This document shows, one piece after another, positions 12,970-22,982 of a stretch of DNA of 64,000 nucleotides. The notes under the pieces were generated by a model. That model saw only the letters and a program-made list of their open reading frames with translations. It was not told the DNA's origin and did not search any database. Positions within the stretch are counted from its first letter, which is position 1, and every line of letters starts with the position of its first letter. This stretch comes from Gliomastix tumulicola (Eukaryota; Ascomycota; Sordariomycetes; Hypocreales; Bionectriaceae): NCBI GenBank assembly GCA_001599755.1, contig BCHX01000006.1:2839336-2903335 (forward strand), read 5' to 3'. A program made the position numbers and the translations under genes.

Positions 12970-13057
12970 GTAGAATCCATATCACTCAAGCTCAAGCAAG
13001 ACTCATCCGTTTGCCCCCTCACCCAGTCGCTTGAGCAAGCACTCCCACCATCCTCAC

Positions 13058-13870
13058 TTAGTAGGCGCCAATGTGAATCTCATCCGACTTGTGAGACTCA
13101 TGGCGCTTCTCGGCCTGCTCCTTCTCCTGGTCCTCATAGGCCACAACACCCCAACTGGCGAATAATTAGTACCGTCTTGATGCGTGCTGATCCTGGGAAT
13201 TAGAGGGAAGTCGAGCACTCACGATCCCTGGATCTGGCGCTTCTCAGCCTGCTCCTTCTCCTGGTCCTCGTAGGCTACGACACCCCAGCTAAGATAGGAG
13301 GTTAATGGTCTTAAAGCGATTTCAAAGACTCTGGAGGAAAAAAAAAGAATACTCACGAGCCCTGAATCTGCCGCTTTTCGGCTTGCTCTTTCTCCTGATC
13401 CTCGTAGGCGACAACTCCCCAGCTGGTAGAGACGTTAGTGATCCTGGAATTACTCCAAGAGCTGCGAGGCAAAATACTTACGAGCCTTGAATCTGGCGCT
13501 TTTCAGCTTGCTCCTTCTCCTGATCCTCGTAGGCTACGACGCCCCAACTGTTACAAAGCTTAGCATGGCCCCATGTAGCGACAGAAAGTAGTACTTACGA
13601 TCCCTGGATCTGACGTTTCTCGGCTTGCTCCTTCTCTTGGTCTTCATAAGCCACGACACCCCAGCTATGGCAAATCAGCACGGGCTTCACATTTGATTCC
13701 GATATCAGCGTGAGACACTTACGAGCCTTGGATCTGACGCTTCTCAGCCTGCTCTTTCTCCTGGTCCTCGTAGGCAACAACTCCCCAACTTGGATTGATG
13801 TTAGTACCACGTCAACAGATCCTAGTAAAAATTGAAGACACTCACGAGCCCTGGATCTGACGCTCCTCAA
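13058..13870 (-). repeat. Tandem exon-intron repeat array in precursor gene
   Basis: Six near-identical coding units lie at 115-134 bp spacing, each separated by a distinct intron of 51-68 nt. Units match at every amino acid but differ at many third codon positions. The introns share GTAAGT/GTGAGT donors yet have diverged in sequence and length, so the array grew by duplication of an exon-intron unit a considerable time ago. Confidence 0.92.
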
Positions 13871-13988
13871 CTATGTAGTATGTTAGATGAGTTTACATGT
13901 AGGGATTGGGCAAAGACTTACTGCTCTTGGCCGGGGCGGCGAGGGCAACGATGGGGCCGACAACGGCCAGGACCATGATAGCCTTCAT
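13058..13988 (-). CDS. Candidate dikaritin RiPP precursor, six core repeats
   Basis: Eight exons join in frame to 172 codons plus a stop: 13988-13922, 13870-13846, 13788-13723, 13664-13599, 13547-13482, 13422-13357, 13288-13223 and 13154-13058. Exon 1 encodes a signal peptide (MKAIMVLAVVGPIVALA). Exon 2 encodes a short linker ending in QIQG. Exons 3-7 are each exactly 66 nt and encode the same 22 residues: SWGVVAYED, an EKEQ-rich acidic/basic spacer, KR, then QIQG. Exon 8 holds the sixth copy and a C-terminal tail ending in IGAY. The layout of signal peptide, repeated short core, acidic spacer and Lys-Arg processing site is that of Kex2-processed precursors of ustiloxin, phomopsin, asperipin and epichloecyclin. 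Four UstYa genes nearby support this. Every intron interrupts the Ser codon in phase 2. Core limits, cross-links and activity are unknown. Confidence 0.9.
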
Positions 13989-15382
13989 CTTGGATAAGAT
14001 TGAATAAGTGGAGTATAAAGGTTGAGGAGTTTTTCTGGGTTCTGAAAGAGGAAGTGGTATATCGATCGACTCACACACTAAACGACTCAAACATAAGGCC
14101 AACTGGACTGTAGCTATCCTTATATATTTAGGTGGTCAATGCTCAGCTTCAGTGAAACGACACCAACCATGGCGGGCAACTTATTCCGCGGAACGAATTC
14201 TCGCGAACTCCAGTTCAGCATCATTCTTGCCTTCACGCAGTATTTATTGCATAACTCCATTTCCCCGAGTCGTGGACAGCATTATCCCGCAATGATTTTG
14301 CATCGTAGCATTGTGGCTGCAGAAGTACGAGCAACTTTCCCTGTCTGGCCAGGCCAAGAGGCCTCCTCAGCTCGACACGCGCAGAGATGGTCACAGATGA
14401 GACCTTTCTACTGGTAGGGCACGGCGTTCCATGCCGGATGAGACGTGTGGTCACATGGTGCGTTGGTCCGGCTGTGCCGATGCCAACATCTTGGGCTCTG
14501 AAGGTGTAATGAGTAACAAAGTCAGACCTAGCACCTCTGAAGTCAACATTAGCATACTCATCGTGGGGCTGAGACGGGTAGGGATGTGTTAACGAGTGTT
14601 AGTGCCGATCAGTTGGCCCTCTTGGCGAATGTCTCCTTTTACATCAGCCTATTAGATGCGCGGCGGGGATTTTACAATCCTCCCCCGCATGCGGCACGGA
14701 GAAATGCAGGTATCGCAACCCATCACCACGTCCGGACATTAAACTGCTCGGGGTGGCAAATCAACTTAGCGCACGGCATTGGGCTGGCTCTGGCGCTGTG
14801 GCTTGCGAGAATGCACCCTTGATGAAGCGTTCTTTGCATTAGTGTCCGCCAGCTCATCCCGCTATACTCTACGTGAGGCACGGCATTTGGTCTCCGCGTG
14901 ACGCGAGTCGATGAGCTTTGGGCGGAACGTAGACAATGGGATAAATTGCACCCTGGGACGGGGAGGGAATGACGCGCCTCCTTGGTCTACGGATAGAAAC
15001 TAGACTCCTTGCCTCGAAATTCCGCGCATTCCGCCCCCTTCAAGCTTTAGCTCTCACGTTCGAAGGCGAGATACCCCCCTCTTTTCGGAGCAAAAAGAAC
15101 GTCTCATCGTGACGACTAACAAATCAAGACTAGTGACAATGGTTGTGAGTGAGGGCATCAAATGTACTCTGCAGAATTCTATTGTAGTGTGTGGACTGTT
15201 GCCGGTTTATTCGTTGGGATGTGGTTATCGTCCACTGTAGAGTAACAAATGTAGGTTTTGTAATTTAGGCTGTCCAGTAGGTGAAATCGCATGACCAGCC
15301 ACGAAATGAGGACAAAAACTAGAGAAACTTGCAAGTTTAGGATATGAAAGAGCTCTTTCTTCATGTAACAGTCACTCGTGAT
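13989..15382. other. Upstream region of precursor, no gene seen
   Basis: About 1.4 kb between the precursor start and the 3' end of UstYa gene 2. It holds the precursor promoter. Short frames at 14139-14454 and 14586-14822 have no support. Confidence 0.5.
14120..14126 (-). promoter_or_regulatory. Putative TATA box of the precursor gene
   Basis: The minus strand reads AATATATAAGG about 135 nt upstream of the precursor ATG. It is the only clear TATA-like element in the proximal upstream region. Confidence 0.45.
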
Positions 15383-16497
15383 TTAATGCTTCCCAATTTT
15401 CTTCTCAGGAACAAACCAGTCGTGCTGGGACTGGTTGCGGGCAGCCGCCCATTCATGAATCTTCTCAAAGTTGCGGCACGTATGCTCTGTCCTTGCAAAC
15501 ATCGGCCGAGGTCGGTGAAATTCAGCCCTCCATTCGATGGGGATGGGCGTGATGTCTCCCTGTGGTTTGTTAGCATGCTTTGATCAGACTCCCTGGCAAA
15601 GGCTGGAGATGAAGGGGCCGAGCACTCACCACACACATGATTGCCTGCCGAAGGATATCGAGACAGTGGTCAATGTGAAGCCTGTATGTCTCGGGATCCC
15701 ATTCATTGATCCCGTAGTAATCCAGGTCAATGGTCTTCCGGATGATATTCTGAAGCCAAAATTGTCAGTCTGAGTGCACGCATTATACAGAGAATCGCCG
15801 AGACTTACCACACAGTGCAACTGATGAAAAACCTCAATACTGACAACAGAGTGTCCACTAGGCTTGACATATGTGAAGCCGTTGTCGACACCCTCCGCCT
15901 CCTTCCCGATGACATCAACTCCCTCCCCTACTTGAGACGGTGGTCAGCAATGTCTTCTGTTAAGAAGGAAAGGGATAGTTCTGGAGCTTACCAGGAATGA
16001 GGGCTGCCCAATTGGCGTCAATTTCGGGACTCGGCTTGCCAACGTATTTCTTCTCCCCTGGAATTTCAATGTTGTACAGGTTGCCATTCTCATCCCAGTC
16101 AAGGTCAGCGGTAAATCTTTTCATCTCCATCTCTAATTCACCCTTCAAAGCCGCTAGATCGCAGTTAGTCTCACCATGGTATGTCGTAAGCGACGTGACT
16201 GGGAATGCACTTACGCATGTCATCCGCAAAACCATTCTCCCAACTGTGCACGCGTTGGAAGCTCAGGCATGTGAGCTTCCAGGTGACGACGAGAGAAAGA
16301 AACCAAGATATGAGGGCGAGCGGGAGCCAGACGAGTCTGACTGAACGGCACAACCTGGAGGCACGCGTCGTAGGACGTTGGTGCAGCAGCCCGTCCTGCT
16401 CCTCATCTGACAGCGTTGACTCTGCCTTCCGATATTCGGAAAACGCATCGCTGCTGCTGCCATCGAGACTGCGCTGAGACTCTGTCTTGGTGTCCAT
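15383..16497 (-). CDS. UstYa-family (DUF3328) peptide-cyclising oxidase 2
   Basis: Exons 16497-16215, 16153-15992, 15927-15809, 15749-15630 and 15559-15383 give 286 aa. One TM helix lies at about residues 55-77 after an acidic, Ser-rich N-tail. Family landmarks occur in order: YVGKPSPEIDANW near 130-142, HQLHCV near 183-188, then HIDHCLDILRQAIMC near 214-228. The C-terminal block has HTCRNFEKIHEW. Both canonical HxxHC and HC-x-D-x-LRQ motifs are intact, so an active oxidase is expected. It is transcribed divergently from UstYa gene 3 across a 556-bp region. In characterised dikaritin clusters UstYa-type proteins act in pairs or larger sets on one precursor, which fits four copies here. Confidence 0.93.
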
Positions 16498-17053
16498 GTT
16501 TGCTTTCGACTGGGAGAAGTGTCAAGCAACAAAAGACGACGTGATGCTGGAGATGGAGGTTGGTGAGATGGTCGTCGGAAAAGGAGGGGTTGAATGTCGC
16601 ATCGAGCTTTTGGGCTCGGTTCCAGAGCTCGGCGTGATTTTCATCCATTCTGACAGTCTTAACACACATATTAATGAGCCACCTGGTGTTACAAGATATC
16701 CCGGATGTTGCGCGTGCTTCGTGTCCGGCAGTTGGGCTTCAAGAGAAGTAGCGTTGCATTGGTGGCGCACTTACATATCGTGAGGTGCATCTGCATCTGC
16801 ACGGCCTAAGTGGCTCACAAAGTGATTCTCCGTTACTCCGCAAAGGCCGAGATAGCTACGTAAATGGGACTTTGATTGCCGTGCAGCGCTTATCAGACAT
16901 GCGTCGATCATGGGGAGGGGAACTTGGCAAGCGCCGGCTCATCAAGGGCACCAGATGTTGCAATGGCGACCCAGATGACTCGCCACTTTCGGCGCACTGT
17001 TGAATATGAAGGCTTGGAGGTTTACTATTGCACCTGTACCATCAGCAAATACC
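16498..17053. promoter_or_regulatory. Shared divergent promoter of UstYa genes 2 and 3
   Basis: A 556-bp interval lies between the two start codons of oppositely transcribed UstYa genes. No gene is seen inside it. Co-regulation of both genes from this region is inferred from layout only; no specific operator was recognised. Confidence 0.5.
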
Positions 17054-18094
17054 ATGGAGTCAAAGTTCACCAAGCTTGAGGACGTCTCTTTGGACGGTCG
17101 GTTCTCCGATGAGCTGCCTTACAGCGCAGGGCCCAGGCATCATCTGCCAGTGACAGTGAACCAGAGGAAATGCTTCATAAATCCGTGGATGTTATCAACT
17201 GCGGTTCTCGCCTGCACAACCACAGTTTTATTCATCCAGTCCCTTGGTGCGGATAGACACTGCTCATCTTTCGATGCGACCACAGACTTCTGTAAGCTAT
17301 GCCATCCTATTCTACCTTACCAAACCCAGCAAAGTATCTGACTGCGACAGTTGGAACGAGTCAAAAGCAGGTTCAGTTCTCGGGAGCATTGACGTGGAAT
17401 GACAGCGGCACGCTTGTCAATGAGCATCGCCCCGGGGAAGATATTTGGGTTGGGCCTCCTTCCCCCGAAATTGACCGGCTCTGGGACAATTTAGAAGAAG
17501 GTATGCCCTTCAGCTTATGAAATCGCTGCGTTAATTCTCTCCTGACCTCGTCCCCCCGGTTCAGTATGGAACGTTTTGCTTGAAGGGGAAGAAGCCGATC
17601 TGATTCGCGGCAAGACACTTATGTACGACGGATATTGGATATCGGGTGTGGACGTATTCCACCAGATGCACTGCCTTGTGAGTACATCCCAAGCTTCCTC
17701 CGACCAACCTGCAGCAACTGATACCGTGACTGTCCAGGATGCGATAAGAAGGGCCACCTATCCCGATTACTACAATCCTCACGGCCAGAAGATGGGACGT
17801 ACAGCAAGGCTTCACCTTGATCACTGCGTTGACTATCTTCGGCAAGCCATCATGTGCCACGCGGACACGACTCCTGTCCCTCAGCAATGGGTACAGGCTG
17901 CTCACAGATACGGCCCTAATTTCGCCACTGTTCACACCTGTGGCTCGTTTGATGTGGTGCTGGCTTGGGCAAAGGAACGGACGGCAGAGGCTAGGGAAGG
18001 GATGCACGGAAGTGAGGAGGCAGAAGATCCGATCTTGGTCGTGTCGAAGGAATTATTCTACGGCTCTCATGAACATGATCACGAGGGGCAGTAA
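17054..18094 (+). CDS. UstYa-family (DUF3328) peptide-cyclising oxidase 3
   Basis: Exons 17054-17291, 17351-17500, 17565-17677 and 17738-18094 give 285 aa. One TM helix spans about residues 41-65. Visible landmarks are GPPSPEIDRLW near 119-129, HQMHCL near 162-167 and HLDHCVDYLRQAIMCHAD near 197-214, so both signature motifs are intact. The C-terminus carries a His/Asp-rich tail. An intron follows HQMHCL, as in genes 1 and 2. The first intron could instead use an acceptor at 17329, but that would make a 38-nt intron, below the usual fungal minimum. It lies head-to-tail with UstYa gene 4. Confidence 0.92.
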
Positions 18095-18825
18095 CGCTAA
18101 CTCGAAATCAGTTTTAGCGTATTTCATTTATTGCAGTTGAAAACTTGCCAGCGTAATAAGCCTGGATATCTTATCCCACGAAGCAAGCCCGACGCAGCAT
18201 ACCCTACTTCTGCTACAGATGCCTGCGGGCTATGGATCACTCACAAGCTGAGAAAATCCGAACATGTGATCCTTTGCTACATCGGGATAACATACGGCCA
18301 CCGTTTATCGCTCATTATGCCGCCGTTGCCGCGTCATCTGACTGTTGTGATTAGGATAATCTTGGTTAGAAGTCTTCTCGGCACTCTTGGTTGGCGTCTC
18401 CAATCTGCATCTACTATTGGTTCGGACAATCTCCATAAGGGACATTTGATCGCTATGAAAATTACCCCGGAGGCAGACCCTGCAGTAGTGTCAATCCCTC
18501 CGCCGTGCCATCGGCAGTGGGTTCTGCCAGCATAGACGAATAACCTCAAAATAGCAGGTAGTCTGCCACGCTCGAAATCACTTGATAGGACCAGCGAGTC
18601 AGCTGGACGAGGGAATACCAGAATACCGTTTGGGATTCAAGTGCCATCTGGACAGACCTACTGTATCGCTGAGCAGTCTGACCTCGGACGCCGGAGACTG
18701 CTTTCTTCCCACACTCTTGAGCTAAGCAACGGGGATGCTGAAGTGTGAGCCCATTTCACTCTTTCACACATACACCTGCAACGGCTCTTCCTCCAACGAC
18801 GCACGCCCCGCACTCTCCGCAAATC
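18095..18825. other. Spacer between UstYa genes 3 and 4
   Basis: A 731-bp terminator/promoter interval without a supported gene. Confidence 0.55.
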
Positions 18826-19791
18826 ATGAGTTCAAAGAGCAGTATCGACGCGGTCGAGTCTGAAGGCCTTCTAGGGGTGACAGCAATCAGGCTCAAGAAC
18901 AGAGACAATCGTTTGTGGGCATGGCTTAAGCTCTTCCTTATCGTGTCGTCAGTGCTCCTGAACGTTTTGACGGCGGTTGGCCTGGCATACGTACTGGCGA
19001 CAGGCGTCCAAACCTGCACACACCCCAATAGCTCCTATGAACTTGGCTTTACCACCGACCTCGGTAAGCAGGCGTTCTACTTTATCCAAGCCTTCTGTCC
19101 TCTTCCTGACGCGCATTCCTAGACGCCGCAGCGGAAGCCATTGGGCTTGTCGAATTGGAGTTTGGCGGCGGTGTTGAGATTGACCACCAGGGAAATTTTG
19201 TAACAGATCAAAGGGGTGCCAAGTATGTCGGCAAGCCAACTCGGGAAATCGAGGAAGCTTGGATCGTGCTTCTGAATGGTGAGTCCAATGCCCGATCTTT
19301 GTCTTATCCCCTGTCCTTCTGGCATGTATGAAGGGGTGTTCGTTATCAATCTACGTACTGATGACAGACCGATAGGCCTCAACGTTGATCTTAATCACGA
19401 CCAAAGCGCCAACGCCGACAGCTGGCAGTGGCCTGACGACGGTTCCTACTTCAGCGGCCTCGAGGTCTTCCACTCGCTGCACTGCCTCAATCGCATCCGG
19501 CAGGCCTTTTACCCAGAAGTCTACCAGGGGCTGTTTGACAATCCTGACGACCCGCCGCGCCAGCATCACATCGACCACTGCATCAACCACCTGCGACAGG
19601 CAATCCAATGTCACAGTGACCTCACCCCCATGCAGTGGCTACTTGATGGCGACAAGGTCATTCTCAACACCAACACACGGCACACGTGTAGGGACTTTGA
19701 AAGGGTACGTGAGTGGGCGGCGGCCCATCAGACCAATTTCTCAGCGCATGATAGTGTTCTGAGGGACGGGACTCTGCATTTTGTCGACTAG
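18826..19791 (+). CDS. UstYa-family (DUF3328) peptide-cyclising oxidase 4
   Basis: Exons 18826-19063, 19123-19278 and 19376-19791 give 269 aa. The TM helix is at about residues 33-62. Landmarks are YVGKPTREIEEAW near 115-127, HSLHCL near 164-169 and HIDHCINHLRQAIQCHSDL near 200-218, then HTCRDFERVREW at the C-terminus. Exon 1 has the same length (238 nt) and phase as in UstYa gene 3. Unlike genes 1-3 it has no intron after the HxxHC motif. An in-frame ATG at 18745 would add 27 residues; 18826 is preferred because the shorter N-tail fits the family. Confidence 0.92.
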
Positions 19792-21078
19792 AATGACTCA
19801 CGGTTACGATTTGAGGGCGAAGTTGATGTAACAATGAATACGAAGCTTTTGGCTCCTCACATAGCCAGATGGACTTGAATGAAGGTCGTGGTGTCAAACA
19901 AGATCTGACCACAGACATACCGTTCTTCAACATGCGGGGATGATGAGCACGATGTATCTAGCACTAGGAAAATACCATTACACCACGTTTGACAATGAAA
20001 GTAGTGGCGTTTGGTATAAAATTTCACCGTTCCAGAACAGGCAGCCGATTCTTTTCGTTTCTCCTTTCCCGCCTTGTTTTTCTTCAGGCTGCATCTTCAA
20101 TGGTGAACGGTAGAATGTATATATGAGAGCCCTTGAAATGGACACGAAGAAGTCAGCTGGCTTTGAATTACACGTCGAAGAAAGCGCCAATGCTCAGGTT
20201 GGATAGTAAGCTATGCACTTGAACCGGTGCTAAATTAGCCAGACCTGACAGCACCTTAACTAGGAGTCCCTGCTTAACCGAAAGCCAGCTGCTTAGTCGA
20301 TCAAATCGATGAATGAATTAGAGTCTCAGACTTCTATTATACACCTCTCTTCGTCACACACCAACAATTAGAAAATAAAGGCGGCTTGTAGCTATCGAAT
20401 GGTCCCCGTGGCATCATTCTGGCCAAGGTTTGACGCGGGCAAGAGTATAGCTAGGCCGATCTCTGAATTTTTAAAAGTTTGAAATTCCGAGGTCAATTTG
20501 CAATGCCTTTTGCAAAAAGCTTCGAATGTAACTGCCATAGCAGCACTCACAACACTTAGCCTCCTGAGCGCCTAGCCATGCAGGACTTTCGGAACATGTC
20601 TAAATCTTGCTAAAGTACGGTAGATTAACAACGATGAAGGCATCAGTCGGGGGTTGTAGAGTTCAGCGTTGAGCACTGAAAAAGACCGGATGATTTACCG
20701 GCGCCAGTCCGGCGAGTAGACTCGCTGCAAGACAGTCCGAACGTCGGATAAGTGATCTCGCCTTCGCGGTGTAAGTTATTTAGGACTGGCCGGAAGAGTT
20801 ATGGTGAGCTCAGCCCGGACACATGAGCCCCGTCTCCGGTCCCGGCGCCCCGGAGTTGATGCCGACGGATTCCCCGCGCGCCCTGACCGTCTCGTCTCCC
20901 CATTTCTCTCCAGGAAGATTGGGGAAACATGAATTGTGAAATATCTGGGGTTTTCACTGCACGTCATCGCAAAAGCGTCGCCCGTTTCGCCTGCTGACCG
21001 ACTCACCGGTATTTGGTGCTCCTTTATATCACGCCCGAAACTTGGACCATCAAAATCGCTTCCTTAAGTTACGCCAAC
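19792..21078. other. Right border of the RiPP cluster, no gene seen
   Basis: 1.3 kb of AT-rich sequence without supported genes. It separates the UstYa cluster from the alginate-lyase-like gene and is a plausible cluster boundary. Confidence 0.55.
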
Positions 21079-22616
21079 ATGTTCAACCGTATCTCGATGA
21101 AATTACTAGTCTGGCCCCTCTTCGGACTGCTTGGTGCTCTTGTTGAAGCTACCGGTCAATTACCCATACTCAATGGTCCCGTCCCCGTTGTCCCCCATTT
21201 CCAGGGGATGAAGAAGCGTGTGGGGGAGTTTGTACATCCCGGTCTGTGGCATACCCACGACGATCTCGAGATAATCCGCGATGGCGTTATCCAAGGTCGT
21301 GAGCCTTGGAAATCCGCTTACGAGAAGTTCAGCGCCGACACGTTCTCGCAAGCCAATGTGCGTACTCCGAGCCCCCGGACTGATTACTGGAGGGCAATCT
21401 GACACGGACGGCAGTATACGATGCAAGGTCCGGCTTCGGTCATTTGCCGCGGCGCTTGCAGCAACCAGACGACTTTTCAGAACGACGCCCGGGCTGCATG
21501 GCAGAATTCCTTGATGTGGTACATCACAAAGGACCAGGACCACTGGACGCGGGCCACGACAATCCTTGATGCATGGGGCAGCAATCTGACCAACGTGATC
21601 GGTGTTGACGCATCGCTTTTCATCGGTATCGACGGCGACATGTTTGTCAACGCCGCCGAGATCATGCGCTGGGAAGGTGGCTGGGTCGAGCATGGCGCCC
21701 GACCTATTGGCGCCTCGGGATTCTCGAACCAGCTCTACTGGCTGTTTGCACGACAGTCGATTATCATCGGACAGGCCAACTACGGCATGGCCAGCATCAA
21801 GGGTCTTCTCTCGTTTGCGATCTATCTTGACGATGTCACGATGGTAAGAAGGCGTGATCCTGTAAAAGAATCTTACGGGTCGGTTCGGGTCTGACATGTC
21901 TGCAGTACAACTACGCCCTCTACTCGTACTTAAATGACCCATGTGCGGGCATCTATGGTAACTATGACACAGCTACGGGCCAGTCTTCCGAAGCTGGGCG
22001 TGACCAAGCACACACACTCACGGGCCTGGGATGGGCGGCCGAAGCAGCCCGCGTTATCCAGTCACAGGGCTTCGATGTTTATTCCGAGGGAGATCACCTC
22101 TTGATGAAGGCCGGCGAATATTCTGCCAAGTATAACCTCGGTCACGAAGTTCCGTATGACCGCAAGTTCTACAGATGCGAGGCCGTCCTCGTCAACGGTC
22201 CATGGTCGGCACAATCCAACATCAGCCGTGGTATTGGCCAGGTCCGTACGTGGGATGTGAGTGTCCGAGCCTTGGCGCTTTCTCTGAGTGAGCACGGACA
22301 GTGCACTGATTATTCACAGATTCTCTACTACCAGTACGTCGTGAAGCAGGGTCGCAAGGCTAAATGGATAACCCAAGCCAAGGAAAGTATGGACGCTCTT
22401 GGCGGTGAGGGAAATCGTAAGACATGATGATATCGGTTTGGCACCTAGAAAAACTCTCGCTGACGCATCACAGCTGGCAAAAATGGTGATCACCCCGGCT
22501 GGGGTGACTTGATATGGTCCTACCCCGGACGTGGCAGCTTTAAGAATGACGATGGTCGAACAATTTGGGGCGGCGGAAAAATTGGTCCGGATGGCGTTGG
22601 GAATTTGAACGTATAA
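21079..22616 (+). CDS. Secreted alginate-lyase-like protein
   Basis: Exons 21079-21357, 21415-21843, 21906-22256, 22320-22416 and 22474-22616 give 432 aa. A signal-anchor or signal peptide occupies residues 1-26. The conserved block HPGLWHTHDDLEIIRDGV and the later QAHTLTGLGWAAEAA match the fungal alginate-lyase domain superfamily (alpha/alpha toroid fold). These enzymes depolymerise uronate polysaccharides by beta-elimination, though many fungal members have no proven substrate. The C-terminus (GDHPGWGD...IWGGGKIGPDGVGN) is short. No clear tie to the adjacent RiPP cluster is visible. Confidence 0.8.
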
Positions 22617-22982
22617 TTCTACATGACGATGGGCTGCGGTCAAGTCCTCACCTTTTTTGTCATCATTGAATGACGCCCATGATGGTATCATTCATAGATT
22701 GTCTTCAACGCAAGCTTCAGCCAGGGTTCGTAAAGTGGCCTCTCTCGTAGCTTATCCACGGTTGACACTTTCCCATGCCTTTAAAGCAGCATGTCGAGTT
22801 TTTAGGTTCGTATAGATGATCCATTGGGTGTAGATCGATTTAGAGTCAGACATGGTAGCTGTGATTATTGAAAAACAGAAAAGGACAAATATTATTTATA
22901 AGTAGGCTACTCCCTCAGTGACTAGGTACGCAGATAGTCTATCAATTTCCATGCTTCTCGCCTCCAATTAAGAGGCGGAGGT
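22617..22982. other. Convergent 3' spacer
   Basis: A 366-bp region between the convergent lyase-like and NRPS-like genes. No gene seen. Confidence 0.6.
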
